Assembly (NCBI RefSeq): GCF_030285785.1
Contig: NZ_CP127247.1
Span: forward strand, 2,627,501-2,691,500
DNA from: Parasedimentitalea psychrophila
GTDB lineage: Bacteria; Pseudomonadota; Alphaproteobacteria; Rhodobacterales; Rhodobacteraceae
Direction: 5' to 3'
Length of the DNA: 64,000 nt
Shown: positions 53,901 through 62,492 of the stretch, in pieces
How the letters are laid out: every line of letters begins with the position of its first letter
Numbering within the stretch: position 1 is the stretch's first letter
Notes under the pieces: model-generated
What the model saw: only the letters and a program-made list of their open reading frames with translations
Databases searched by the model: none
Told to the model about the DNA's origin: nothing
Made by a program: the position numbers and the translations under genes

Positions 53901-54766
53901 AAGCCTTTGCGTTTTACCACTTGCAGCGCCACCGTGTTGTCGCCGTCAAACCGGGCGGTGCCCCTGCGGTCCTCAAAGGTGAAATTGATCTCGGCCAGCT
54001 CACCCAGTGTCACCACGCGGTCGCCGTTGATCTTGACCGGCAGGGTGTAGATGTCGCTGACGTCGTGAAAGGACGATGGAATAGTGACCGAGAAGGTGCC
54101 CTGATTGGTCTCCACCTCGCCGGCTGCGATCAGCTGGTTGTTGTTGCGCACCACATTGATCAGTTCCAGCGCGGTGACGTTATAGGCCTCCAGCCGCAGC
54201 GGGTCGATCAGCACCTCGACCATTTCATCGCGGTTGCCGGCAATGCCGGCCTCCAGCACCGAATCAATGGCTTCAAAATCGTCCTGCAGATCCTTGGCAA
54301 TGCGCGCCATGGTGCGTTCCGGCACGTCGCCGGTCAGGTTGACGATAACAATCGGGAATTCCGAGAAGTTGATTTCGTTGATGGTATAGGATTCGGCGCC
54401 ATCGGGGAAATCGGCGGCGGCCGAGTTCATCGCATCGCGCACGTCGGCAATAACGGCGGTTTTATCCCAGCCGAAATCAAACTCCAGTGCGATACCGGCA
54501 TAGCCTTCGGCGGCGGTGGCGCTCATCTTGTCCAACCCGTCCAGGTCGGCCAATTCGGTTTCCATCACCTTGACCAGCAGGCTTTCGGAATCGACGGCGG
54601 AAATGCCGGGGAAGGGCACCGAAATGAACAGAGCTGGAATTTCAATGTCCGGCTCACCTTCCTTGGGAAGGCTGGAATAGGCGAAACCGCCAACCAGAAT
54701 AGAGATAATAATAAAGGCAATGACCATTCGGGCCCGGTCGGCGGCCCAGCTGACAATTCCGATCAT
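50948..54766 (-). CDS. RND-family efflux permease with non-canonical proton relay
   Basis: 1272 aa, the size and twelve-helix layout of AcrB-like pumps, with two large periplasmic loops. Recognised by SLPKEGEPDIEIPALFISVPFPG at the first loop, RGTARFDGDNTVALQVVKRKG, and MNAFAGALGLMFVILLAQFNSLY. The helix-4 position equal to AcrB Asp407-Asp408 reads Asp402-Gly403 (GMLVDGAIVVVEYADK), and the helix-10 Lys940 site reads Asn (GIVVNNNIVLIDT). The C-terminal cytoplasmic tail is long (QDMRLARRARKMPTTEIQWD, Pro-rich). Start overlaps the adaptor gene end by ATGA. Substrate unknown. Confidence 0.9.
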   Translation of the reverse strand: MIGIVSWAADRARMVIAFIIISILVGGFAYSSLPKEGEPDIEIPALFISVPFPGISAVDSESLLVKVMETELADLDGLDKMSATAAEGYAGIALEFDFGWDKTAVIADVRDAMNSAAADFPDGAESYTINEINFSEFPIVIVNLTGDVPERTMARIAKDLQDDFEAIDSVLEAGIAGNRDEMVEVLIDPLRLEAYNVTALELINVVRNNNQLIAAGEVETNQGTFSVTIPSSFHDVSDIYTLPVKINGDRVVTLGELAEINFTFEDRRGTARFDGDNTVALQVVKRKGFNLIDTVDQVKATLAAAQAKWPKELQAAVTVGTSNDQSRVVGSMVRQLEGSVLTAVALVMIVILASLGSRAAFLVGFAIPTSFLLCFAFLALMGITISNMVMFGLILAVGMLVDGAIVVVEYADKRIKQGIGPMHAYVEAAQRMFWPVVSSTATTLCAFLPMLFWPGVPGEFMSMLPITLIFVLSASLLVALIYLPVVGGVSGRMSRIFEHLSDGLRAALPWWVRIPLVPLPMYGMFVGAMQTLNPDYIMAEGSSGAVPLLVGALVLILSAFAASVILGAAGIQRREKTVEPGYHHTPFGHFIKFIVGNPVMPIVAIGAVGFAIMTVFATFSENNNGVDFFVETEPEQATVYVRARGNTSLYENDALVQQVEAVISAHPAVINVFAFAGEGGLDTGGPGGGQSPADTVGQVQFEIIAWEDRPTQSESWFFGLLTRRVTATEFDGKTVIAELETELAKLPGFIAEMAVLEQGPGQGKPIHLRLKGDGWDELTTAAVAARAQFEQTPGLILIEDSLPLPGIDWQINVDVEKAGRYGADVATVGAMVQLVTRGILLDTMRVDSSDEEIEIRVRLPEKDRVLSTLDNLKLRTADGLVPLSNFISRQPVPKLAEINRVGQQRYFDVKADVAPGLQKLVGADPETGEDMRLALFTAVGDGASANGEVFEGPGGTQLELVQLTGAASNEQLRQALKDGARFSPINATERIEVLTEWLDTNPLPAAVTPEWTGDQEEQAESGAFLMNAFAGALGLMFVILLAQFNSLYNSLLVLLAVVLSTTGVLIGMMVMGQSFSIIMTGTGIVALAGIVVNNNIVLIDTYQEFSQQMPRIEAIIRTAEARIRPVLLTTITTMAGLAPMMFGLSLDFIDGGYSINSPTSLWWKQLATAVVFGLGIATVLTLIVTPSMLAIRIWLGTYLSWMGRLLARLTGGRSSLIAQDMRLARRARKMPTTEIQWDSVVDGPPKPQSQPKPIPKVAKTIEPDDPALQLAE

Positions 54767-56013
54767 TGCGAGACCTCACGGTAGGTCGGAACCACGGGAA
54801 CGCCTGCAATAACAAAGTCCTGACCAACAACGATGACATCGGCCTTTTCGGGCAGACCCGTCACCCAGACACCGTCAACCTCGTCGCGCAACAGGCGCAC
54901 CGGATAAAAGGCAACGATCTGGCTTTGGTTGACCACCCGGACCCCCAATTGACCTTCGTTGTTCAGGGTCAGTGAGGATTGCGGCAGTTTATGGGCGCGC
55001 TCGCCCGGTGCAGAGATGAAGATATTTGCGGTTTGGCCGTCACGGATCGACAGGTCGGCATTGTCGACGGTGATCTGCACCTCAAACGTCCGGGTGGTTG
55101 GATCAGCCGAGCGGCTGAGGAAGGTTACATTGCCCTGCACCTGCTGACCTGCGGCCAGTTCCGCTCCCGCCAGAGCGCCGACCTGGATCCGGTTGACCTC
55201 GGTCTCGGGCACAAAGCCAACAACTTTGATGGTGTCGAGCTGGATGACAGTGGCGCAGAGACTGCCGGTCTGCATCAGGCTGCCCAGCTCGGCGGAATCG
55301 CTTTCCAGCAATCCGTCAAACGGCGCTGTGATGCTCAACCGGTCGATTTCATTCTGGGCCGCTGCCACGGCGGCGACCGCGGATTCGATGCCGGCGCTGG
55401 TGGTCTGCAAACCGGTTTCGGCTGATGCGATACCTGCAACAGCGGCGCGTTCCGAGGCCTGTGTAGACGCCAGGCGGGTGTCCGACACATAGCCCCCTTC
55501 GGACAATTTGCGCGAGGCGTTGTTGTTGATCTGGGCTTCCTTCAACCGGGCGCGGGCCTCGTCCAGACGGGCTTCGGCCTCGGGAACGCGTGAGCGGGCC
55601 TCGGATAGGCGCGCCCGCGCCTCCAACATCGCGGCCTGGCGGGTGCCCGGTTCCAACTTGCACAGCAGGTCGCCGGTTTTAACATGGGCGCCTTTGCGCA
55701 GCGGTTCGGAAATGACGGTGGCTGAGGTCTCGGCGCGCACCTCAACCTGACGGGCGGCCTGGGTCTGGCCGCGCAGGATCACGCCGCTGTCGATGGCGCG
55801 GGATTCGCTGCGCAGCACAACAACGCCGATCCGGTTCTCGGCCAGCTCTGCGCCGCTGCCAGCCGAAGCTGCCGCAGCGTCATCCGTAATTTCGAGAGGC
55901 GCCTGCGGATTGTCACCGCGCGCAAAGGCCATCAGCGCGTCGCGTTCAATCACCAGCATATAAAGACTGGCGGTCACCACGATGGCGGTCAGCAATGGAA
56001 TCAAGCGCATCAT
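54763..56013 (-). CDS. RND efflux periplasmic adaptor (membrane fusion protein)
   Basis: 416 aa. N-terminal hydrophobic anchor (LIPLLTAIVVTASLYMLVI), lipoyl/barrel-sandwich halves around a coiled-coil hairpin (ARLSEARSRVPEAEARLDEA, RARLKEAQINNNASRKL), then ITAPFDGLLESDSAELGSLM and beta-barrel VGFVPETEVNRIQVGALAGA. It links the inner-membrane RND pump to an outer-membrane channel, which is not in the window. AAGGG precedes the ATG. Cotranscribed with the pump gene (4-bp overlap). Confidence 0.92.
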   Translation of the reverse strand: MMRLIPLLTAIVVTASLYMLVIERDALMAFARGDNPQAPLEITDDAAAASAGSGAELAENRIGVVVLRSESRAIDSGVILRGQTQAARQVEVRAETSATVISEPLRKGAHVKTGDLLCKLEPGTRQAAMLEARARLSEARSRVPEAEARLDEARARLKEAQINNNASRKLSEGGYVSDTRLASTQASERAAVAGIASAETGLQTTSAGIESAVAAVAAAQNEIDRLSITAPFDGLLESDSAELGSLMQTGSLCATVIQLDTIKVVGFVPETEVNRIQVGALAGAELAAGQQVQGNVTFLSRSADPTTRTFEVQITVDNADLSIRDGQTANIFISAPGERAHKLPQSSLTLNNEGQLGVRVVNQSQIVAFYPVRLLRDEVDGVWVTGLPEKADVIVVGQDFVIAGVPVVPTYREVSQ

Positions 56014-56135
56014 AGGCCCTTTTCAAATATTGGCGGTCCGGTCGGACCCTTAGATAATCCCGCAAAGGGTAATTAGATCCCACAGGGGAGGGGTTGGCAG
56101 CATAGACATAGGAACGAAAATTTCTTTGTCCATAC

Positions 56136-56152
56136 TAAACCAATCGGTTCAG
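56136..56152. promoter_or_regulatory. Possible TetR-type operator upstream of the RND operon
   Basis: TAAACCAATCGGTTCAG has AACC/GGTT arms around AATC, a pattern common for TetR-family sites, about 125 bp before the adaptor start. No regulator gene is adjacent. Positional inference only; the rest of the 281-bp divergent gap shows nothing further. Confidence 0.3.
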
Positions 56153-56294
56153 AACACAATTTATTGCATTTCCGTGCAAGTCTCTGCGGGGCGACAGGTC
56201 AACGCGCCACTTGGCTTGAACCCTCAGGCACGGTAAGAGAGGAAAAAGAGAGAGAATTCCTCGGTGCAAGCCGGGCTTACCAGGGGCAATTTTG

Positions 56295-56966
56295 ATGAGC
56301 GATACTGACAGTTTTATCGACGAGGTGACCGAAGAGGTGCGCCGCGATCGAATGTTCCTGATGATGAAGCGATATGGCTGGATTGGCGCTGTTGTCGTCG
56401 TCGCGATTGTTGGCGGCGCTGCGTACCGTGAATATGAACAGTCCAGAACCTCGGCTGCGGCCGAGTCCCTGGGCGATGCGGTGATTGCGGCGCTGGCTGA
56501 AAATGAGCCGGACCAACGGTCCGCAGCTCTGGCGACGATTGCGGCCAAGACTCCGGGCGGCGATGCTATTCTGAAGATGTTGCAGGCCGGAGCGCTGGCC
56601 AATTCGGAACAGGCTGACGCGGCGGTGACGCTGCTGGGTGAGATTTCCACCAATGGGGATCTGCCGCTGATCTATCGTCATATTGCCACCTTCAAGGCGC
56701 TGGGCCTGCAGCAGGACAGCCTGTCGGCTCAGGATCGCCGGATGCAATATGAAACGCTGGCCCAACCTGGCGCGCCGCTCCGGCTGCTGGCGCAGGAACA
56801 AATGGCCTTGATCGATATCGCGGACGGCGATACCGATGCGGCTATCGCACGTTTGCGGGCCATTATCGAAGACGCCGAGGTCAGTGCAGACTTGCAAGAT
56901 CGCGCCCGTCAAGTGATTGTGGCACTGGGTGGGACGCTGGATTTGCCAGCCGCCACGCAGGGCTAA
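56295..56966 (+). CDS. YfgM-like single-pass periplasmic TPR protein
   Basis: 223 aa. N-terminal cytoplasmic stub (DSFIDEVTEEVRRDRMFLMM), one helix (about 30-47, WIGAVVVVAIVGGAAY), then a helical TPR-like periplasmic domain (GDAILKMLQAGALANSEQAD; ALIDIADGDTDAAIARLRA). Equivalent in position and layout to E. coli YfgM, which works with the Sec translocon and chaperones and lies upstream of bamB-der. No strong ribosome site. Confidence 0.8.
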   Translation: MSDTDSFIDEVTEEVRRDRMFLMMKRYGWIGAVVVVAIVGGAAYREYEQSRTSAAAESLGDAVIAALAENEPDQRSAALATIAAKTPGGDAILKMLQAGALANSEQADAAVTLLGEISTNGDLPLIYRHIATFKALGLQQDSLSAQDRRMQYETLAQPGAPLRLLAQEQMALIDIADGDTDAAIARLRAIIEDAEVSADLQDRARQVIVALGGTLDLPAATQG

Positions 56967-57023
56967 CGAAACTTCGCGCAAATTAATGACGCGGGTATAT
57001 GATTTGGAAGACGGGGCAGGGCA

Positions 57024-58340
57024 ATGATGTCAGCAATAACCACCTCTAGGGCAGGGTTGATCCTGCTTGGCGGCGCTTTGCTGCTGACCCTGGCCGCCTG
57101 TAAAGAGCCCGAGGTGATCTTGCGCGGAGAACGCGAAGACATCCGCGAAGGCAGCTCGACCCGGGTGCAGAACCAGTCGCGGGCCATCTCGCTGCCACAG
57201 CAAACTGCCAACTCCGGCTGGCAGCAAAGCCACGGGATCGAGGCCTATCGGACGGCGCATCCGGCGCTGAGCAGCGCACCGCAGCAGGTCTGGTCGGTGT
57301 CGATCGGGGCCGGGGATGAGCGCCGCAACCGCATCACCGCCACTCCGGTAGTTGGCGACGGACGCATCTATACGCTGGACAGTGGCGTGCAGGTTTCGGC
57401 GGTCTCTGCCGCGGGGCAGATTCTGTGGACTGCGGATCTGATCCCTTCGGCTGACGGTGGCGGCACCGGCGGTGGTCTGGCGTTTCATGAGGGCGTTGTC
57501 TACGTGTCGTCCGGCTACGGCGTGTTGACGGCGCTGGAGGCCAAGAGCGGCAAGCAAATCTGGCGTCAGAAACTGGAAGCGACCGGCTCGGGCCAGCCAA
57601 GTGTTGGCGGTGGGCTGGTCTATGTGGTGGCCGGTGATGATACCGGATGGGCGGTCAATGCCAAGGACGGTCGCATCGCCTGGCAGATTTCTGCAACACC
57701 CAGCCCGTCGAACGTATTGGGAGGGCCGGCGCCGGCCCTGACCTCGGATCTGGCTATTTTTGCCTTTGGCGCGGGCGATCTGACGGCCACATTCCGCAAT
57801 GGCGGGCTGCGCCGCTGGAGTGCCTCGGTCGCGGGCAAGCGGGTAGGGCATAGCACCGCACGCATTGGTGATGTCACCGGCGGCCCCGTTGTCGTGGGCA
57901 ACCGCGCCTATGTGGGCAATCATTCGGGGCGCACAGTGGCCTTTGATCTGGAAGACGGCAGCCGCATCTGGACCGCCCGAGAGGGCGCCCTGGGACCGGT
58001 GTGGCCTGCTGGCGGCAGTCTGTTCCAGGTCAGTGACCTGGGCCGGCTCTTGCGGCTGGACGCCAGCACGGGCGAGGTTATCTGGGCCATCACGTTACCC
58101 GGCTATCTGAAAGATAAACCCGGTAAGCGCAGTGCCATTGTGGCGCATTATGGCCCGGTCCTGGCCGGCGGCACTGTGATTGTGGCTTCAAATGACGGGC
58201 TGTTGCGGCTGTTTAAACCAGAAGATGGCAGCCTGGTTCGCACCATCGAAGTGCCCGGCGGAGCCACCACCGCACCGATCGTTGTGGGTAAAACACTGTA
58301 TGTGGTCTCGACAAAAGGCGAATTGCACGCTTTCCGTTGA
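57024..58340 (+). CDS. bamB: Outer-membrane assembly lipoprotein BamB (PQQ-like beta-propeller)
   Basis: 438 aa. Lipoprotein signal GGALLLTLAACKEPE (lipobox LAAC). Eight-bladed propeller repeats are visible: TPVVGDGRIYTLDSGVQVSAV, GVVYVSSGYGVLTALEAKSG, GGLVYVVAGDDTGWAVNAKD, VVGNRAYVGNHSGRTVAFDL, GTVIVASNDGLLRLFKPEDG. BamB supports BamA in folding outer-membrane proteins from the periplasmic side. Longer than the E. coli protein by about 45 residues. Order with the YfgM-like gene and der matches E. coli. Confidence 0.9.
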   Translation: MMSAITTSRAGLILLGGALLLTLAACKEPEVILRGEREDIREGSSTRVQNQSRAISLPQQTANSGWQQSHGIEAYRTAHPALSSAPQQVWSVSIGAGDERRNRITATPVVGDGRIYTLDSGVQVSAVSAAGQILWTADLIPSADGGGTGGGLAFHEGVVYVSSGYGVLTALEAKSGKQIWRQKLEATGSGQPSVGGGLVYVVAGDDTGWAVNAKDGRIAWQISATPSPSNVLGGPAPALTSDLAIFAFGAGDLTATFRNGGLRRWSASVAGKRVGHSTARIGDVTGGPVVVGNRAYVGNHSGRTVAFDLEDGSRIWTAREGALGPVWPAGGSLFQVSDLGRLLRLDASTGEVIWAITLPGYLKDKPGKRSAIVAHYGPVLAGGTVIVASNDGLLRLFKPEDGSLVRTIEVPGGATTAPIVVGKTLYVVSTKGELHAFR

Positions 58341-58389
58341 CGCCAGAATGCGCTATGGGGCGCATCTGACTCGCTGAAAGTTTTATCTG

Positions 58390-59856
58390 ATGTCCTTCAC
58401 CCTCGCCATCGTGGGCCGCCCGAACGTGGGCAAATCCACCCTGTTTAACCGTCTTGTCGGCAAAAAGCTTGCGCTGGTCGATGATCAGCCGGGTGTGACC
58501 CGCGATTTGCGCGAGGGAGAGGCACGACTGGCCGATTTACGGTTCACCGTGATCGACACTGCCGGTCTGGAAGATGCCACCGACGATTCGCTGCAGGGGC
58601 GGATGCGCCGGCTGACCGAACGCGCCGTCGAGATGGCCGATATCTGCCTGTTCATGATCGACGCCCGTGCCGGGGTGACGCCGATTGACGAAATGTTCGC
58701 CGAGATCCTGCGCAAGAAATCCGCAAATGTGATCCTGGCCGCCAACAAGGGCGAAGGCTCGGCTGCGGATGCTGGTGTGATCGAGGCCTATAATCTGGGT
58801 TTGGGCGAGCCGATCCGACTGTCAGCCGAGCACGGCGAAGGTCTGAACGACCTCTACACCCATCTGATGCCACTGGCAGACCAGTTTTCGGCGCAGGCGG
58901 AGCAGGACGCTCCGGACGTTGATGTCGACCTGAGTGAAGACGACGACGAAGACGAAGAAAACTATACTGTCCCGGTGCCGACCACCGCCAAGCCGTTGCA
59001 AGTGGCGGTGGTTGGCCGCCCCAATGCGGGCAAGTCGACGCTGATCAACCAGATCCTTGGCGAAGAACGCCTGCTGACCGGCCCCGAGCCGGGCATCACC
59101 CGTGACGCCATCAGCCTGCGCATGGAATGGGGCGGAGTGCCGATGCGGGTCTTTGATACCGCTGGTATGCGCAAAAAGGCCAAGGTGCAGGAGAAGCTGG
59201 AGAAGCTGTCGGTTTCAGACGGCCTGCGAGCGGTGAAATTCGCCGAAGTGGTTGTGGTTCTGCTGGACGCCGAAATCCCGTTTGAGCAACAGGATCTGCG
59301 CATCGCCGATCTGGCCGAGCGCGAAGGCCGCGCCGTGGTGATCGCTGTCAACAAATGGGACATCGAGGAAGAAAAGCAGGACAAGCTGCGCAACCTGAAG
59401 GAATCCTTCACCCGGTTGCTGCCACAGCTAAAGGGTGCGCCACTGGTCACAGTGTCGGCCAAGACGGGCCGTGGGCTGGACCGCCTGCAAGAGGCGATCA
59501 TGCGGGCGCATGACATCTGGAACCGCCGGATAACAACCGCGGCACTGAACCGTTGGCTGGTTGGTATGCTGGAGCAGCACCCGCCGCCCGCACCGCAGGG
59601 CAAGCGCATCAAGCTACGGTACATGACACAGGTCAAAACCCGCCCACCTGGGTTTGTGGTGATGTGTTCGCATCCGGACAAGATGCCAGAGAGCTATAAG
59701 CGCTATCTGGTCAACGGGCTGCGTCAGGACTTTGATATGCCGGGCACGCCAATCCGTCTGACGTTGCGGTCGCAGAATGACAAGAACCCCTTCAAGGGGC
59801 GGAAGAAAGCGCCACCAAGCAAGCTGCGCAAACACCTAAAGGGCCCACGCGGCTAG
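58390..59856 (+). CDS. der: Ribosome biogenesis GTPase Der (EngA)
   Basis: 488 aa with two tandem GTPase domains: [14 protein letters not shown] with DTAGLED, and [15 protein letters not shown] with [11 protein letters not shown], joined by an acidic linker ([18 protein letters not shown]). NKWD of the second domain is present; the first has NKGE in place of NKxD-type specificity. KH-like C-terminal domain ([20 protein letters not shown]) binds rRNA. Acts late in 50S assembly. Confidence 0.96.
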   Translation: MSFTLAIVGRPNVGKSTLFNRLVGKKLALVDDQPGVTRDLREGEARLADLRFTVIDTAGLEDATDDSLQGRMRRLTERAVEMADICLFMIDARAGVTPIDEMFAEILRKKSANVILAANKGEGSAADAGVIEAYNLGLGEPIRLSAEHGEGLNDLYTHLMPLADQFSAQAEQDAPDVDVDLSEDDDEDEENYTVPVPTTAKPLQVAVVGRPNAGKSTLINQILGEERLLTGPEPGITRDAISLRMEWGGVPMRVFDTAGMRKKAKVQEKLEKLSVSDGLRAVKFAEVVVVLLDAEIPFEQQDLRIADLAEREGRAVVIAVNKWDIEEEKQDKLRNLKESFTRLLPQLKGAPLVTVSAKTGRGLDRLQEAIMRAHDIWNRRITTAALNRWLVGMLEQHPPPAPQGKRIKLRYMTQVKTRPPGFVVMCSHPDKMPESYKRYLVNGLRQDFDMPGTPIRLTLRSQNDKNPFKGRKKAPPSKLRKHLKGPRG

Positions 59857-59884
59857 AGTTTCCCGTTAAAGTGGCATATATAAC

Positions 59885-59915
59885 AACAGGCGGTCCAGAT
59901 TGGGCCGCCTGTTTG
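59885..59915 (+). terminator. Terminator-like hairpin after der
   Basis: 12-bp stem AACAGGCGGTCC/GGGCCGCCTGTT with one wobble, 5-nt loop, followed by a short T-run (TTTG). It is 28 nt after the stop. Confidence 0.65.
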
Positions 59916-60053
59916 CCGTTTGGTGGCCTCGCAGGACGGCGCGACGCGGCGCTCTTTTACCTGGCTTGCCTCTTGCTCTCATGCAGGCGAATATTAGATT
60001 TTTAGGTGAAGCCCCTGCGGCTTTTTTTCAGTCAGGCGTTGCCGAACATATTT

Positions 60054-61019
60054 ATGGATTTGAACATGGATCTCAGAGCACATACGCGCAACTATTGCGA
60101 CAGGGACAACCGACTGGCATCGCTCAACTATTTTGGAACGTTTGCGGTCTATTTCCTATCGCTCGGACTGGCCATCCAGTTTTCCGGGCACTGGTACCTG
60201 ATGGTGCCCGCCGGTGTGGTCCATGCTTTTGCTGCGGTGCGTCTTTACGTTTTGCAGCATGATGCCGGCCATAATTCCCTGTTTGAAACGCGCCGCCAAA
60301 ACAAAATTGCCGGTCATCTGCTGTCGCCGTTCACCTTTGCGCCGTTTGAAGTGATGAAGCAGAACCACAATCTGCATCACGCCGGTGTCGGCAATCTAGA
60401 GCAGCGCGAAACCGGAGAGATCCACACCCTGACCCTGGCCGAATGGCAGCAGGCAGGGTTTTGGCAGCGGCTGGTCTATCGACTGTACCGCCATCCCCTG
60501 CTGCTGGTGCCCCTGGGGGCGGCGTTCACCTATTTTATTCGCTATCGCTGGCCCAAGAATACCGTGCGATTTGGCGCCGCCGGGGTGCTGCTGCATAATC
60601 TGGTGATCGTGGGCTATCTGTATGCATTATATCTGCTGGGCGGTTTCACGGCGGTATGGGTCTGGCTGGGGTTTTCATTCCTGGGCGGCATGATCGGCGT
60701 GTTTCTGGTCTATCTGCAACATAATTTTGAGGACACCTATTGGGACAGCCGCCCTGATCATGACCCGCAAATGGCGGCCATTCAGGGGGCCTCCTGTCTT
60801 GATTTTGGATGGCTGTTTGATCTGGTGGTGGCCGGCATCAACCTGCATGATATTCACCACCTGAATTCACGTATACCGTCATATCGGTTGCGCGACTGCC
60901 ACTATAGTCTGCCGCCTGAGCTGGCACCGCGACGGATCAAATTCCCCGAGGCGCTACGGGCCCTGAGGTTAAAGCTGTGGGACGAAGAGCAACGACGTCT
61001 GGTGCCGTTTCCAAAGTGA
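60054..61019 (+). CDS. Membrane fatty acid desaturase
   Basis: 321 aa di-iron desaturase. Three His boxes: HDAGHNS (about residue 71), HNLHHAG (about 106) and HDIHHLNSRIPSYRL (about 268), with helices around them (YFGTFAVYFLSLGLAI; LLVPLGAAFTYFI; LYALYLLGGFTAVWVWLGF). Introduces a double bond into acyl lipids or a related substrate with oxygen. Start uncertain: 60054 or 60066, with no clear ribosome site; homologues begin near the RAHTRNYC motif. Confidence 0.85.
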   Translation: MDLNMDLRAHTRNYCDRDNRLASLNYFGTFAVYFLSLGLAIQFSGHWYLMVPAGVVHAFAAVRLYVLQHDAGHNSLFETRRQNKIAGHLLSPFTFAPFEVMKQNHNLHHAGVGNLEQRETGEIHTLTLAEWQQAGFWQRLVYRLYRHPLLLVPLGAAFTYFIRYRWPKNTVRFGAAGVLLHNLVIVGYLYALYLLGGFTAVWVWLGFSFLGGMIGVFLVYLQHNFEDTYWDSRPDHDPQMAAIQGASCLDFGWLFDLVVAGINLHDIHHLNSRIPSYRLRDCHYSLPPELAPRRIKFPEALRALRLKLWDEEQRRLVPFPK

Positions 61020-61029
61020 CAGTCGGTGA

Positions 61030-61054
61030 CACTGCCCGGTGCTGCCGGGCAGTG
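61030..61054. terminator. Hairpin between convergent desaturase and serS
   Basis: Perfect 10-bp stem CACTGCCCGG/CCGGGCAGTG with a TGCTG loop, 10 nt after the desaturase stop. T-tract poor on both strands. Confidence 0.6.
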
Positions 61055-61068
61055 AAATTGGCTTTTGC

Positions 61069-62361
61069 TTAGGCCAATGTGCCCTCGGCGGTGAGGCTCA
61101 GCTTGCCGCCCAGATAGGGCGCCAGAACGGCGGGCAGGGTGACAGAGCCGTCCTCTTGCTGGCCATTTTCCAGCACCGCGATCAGACAGCGGCCCACCGC
61201 CAGACCGGAGCCATTCAGCGTATGCACAAACTCGGGCTTGCCACCATCGGCGGGCTTGAAGCGGGCGGACATCCGGCGGGCCTGAAACGCGCCGGTAGTC
61301 GACACCGAGGAAATCTCGCGATAAGCATCCTGCCCCGGTAGCCAGGCCTCGATGTCAAAGGTGCGGCGCGCACCAAAGCCCATGTCGCCAGTACAGAGCT
61401 GCACGGTGCGATAGGGCACGCCCAGCTGTTCCAGCAGGTCCTCAGCGCAGCGCAGCATGCGTTTCTGCTCCTCGTCTGAGGCGTCCGGATGGGTGACCGA
61501 GACCATCTCGACCTTTTCAAACTGGTGCTGACGCAACATGCCGGAGGTATCGCGCCCGGCTGATCCAGCCTCGGAACGGAAGCACAGCGAATGGGCGGTC
61601 ATGCGGATGGGCAGGGCGGATTCGTCCAGCGCGCCCTCGGCGACGGAATAGGTCAGCGGCACCTCGGAGGTGGGGATCAGCCACCAGCCATTGGTGGTCT
61701 GATAGCTGTCCTCGCCGAATTTCGGCAGCTTATCAGTGCCATACATTGCCTCGTCGCGCACCAGCACCGGAGTGTTGACCTCGGTCAACCCGTTTTTGTC
61801 CACATGGGTGTCGATCATGAACTGACCCAGTGCGCGGTGGATACGGGCGACAGCGCCGCGCAGCACCACAAAGCGGCTGCCGGACAGTTTGGCGCCGGTG
61901 TCGAAATCCATCGAGGCGGCAACTCCACCGATTTCAAAGTGTTCCTTGGCCTTGAAATCAAGCGCGACCGGGGTGCCCCAGCGGCTGACCTCGACATTGT
62001 CACCCTCATCGGCGCCGTCCGGCACATCTGCGGCCGGCAGGTTGGGGATGCGGGCCAGCATATCGGTCAGCTTCGCGTCGAGCTCTTTGGCCTCGGTCTG
62101 CATGGCAGCGACTTCGGCCTTTTTCTCGGACACCAGCGCGCGCAGGCGCTCAAACTCGACGTCATCACCGCGACCCTTGGCGGCGCCGACCTCCTTGGAG
62201 GCCTTTTTCTGATCGGCCTGGGCGGATTCAGCGGACTGGATCTTGCCGCGGCGGGCGGTGTCGAGCGCCAGGATTTCGGATGACATGCCCGCATCCCCAC
62301 GTCGCGCCAGTGCGGCGTCGAAATCGGCAGGGTTTTCACGGATCGCGCGGATGTCATGCAT
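61069..62361 (-). CDS. serS: Seryl-tRNA synthetase
   Basis: 430 aa class II synthetase. N-terminal tRNA-binding coiled coil ([36 protein letters not shown]). Catalytic core: [52 protein letters not shown] (motif 2) and [20 protein letters not shown] (motif 3). AAGGAG precedes the ATG at 62361; the 13-residue upstream extension is not conserved. Confidence 0.97.
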   Translation of the reverse strand: MHDIRAIRENPADFDAALARRGDAGMSSEILALDTARRGKIQSAESAQADQKKASKEVGAAKGRGDDVEFERLRALVSEKKAEVAAMQTEAKELDAKLTDMLARIPNLPAADVPDGADEGDNVEVSRWGTPVALDFKAKEHFEIGGVAASMDFDTGAKLSGSRFVVLRGAVARIHRALGQFMIDTHVDKNGLTEVNTPVLVRDEAMYGTDKLPKFGEDSYQTTNGWWLIPTSEVPLTYSVAEGALDESALPIRMTAHSLCFRSEAGSAGRDTSGMLRQHQFEKVEMVSVTHPDASDEEQKRMLRCAEDLLEQLGVPYRTVQLCTGDMGFGARRTFDIEAWLPGQDAYREISSVSTTGAFQARRMSARFKPADGGKPEFVHTLNGSGLAVGRCLIAVLENGQQEDGSVTLPAVLAPYLGGKLSLTAEGTLA

Positions 62362-62492
62362 GGGGTCGTCTCCTTGGACGGTTTTTGAATCACTGCGCAA
62401 TCATATGCCGCAGCAAGGGGCAAAGGGGAAGGGCAGGTGAGGGCTTGGCGGGGCTGTGAGGGAATTTGGCACTGCCGGGTTAAGATCGGGTG

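Noticed and set aside
61030-61054. Hairpin sharing TGCCGGGCAGTG with mini-insert B of the IS
   Set aside because: Only the GC-rich arm is shared; the second stem and the GAGAGGGG tail are absent. A chance terminator hairpin is simpler.
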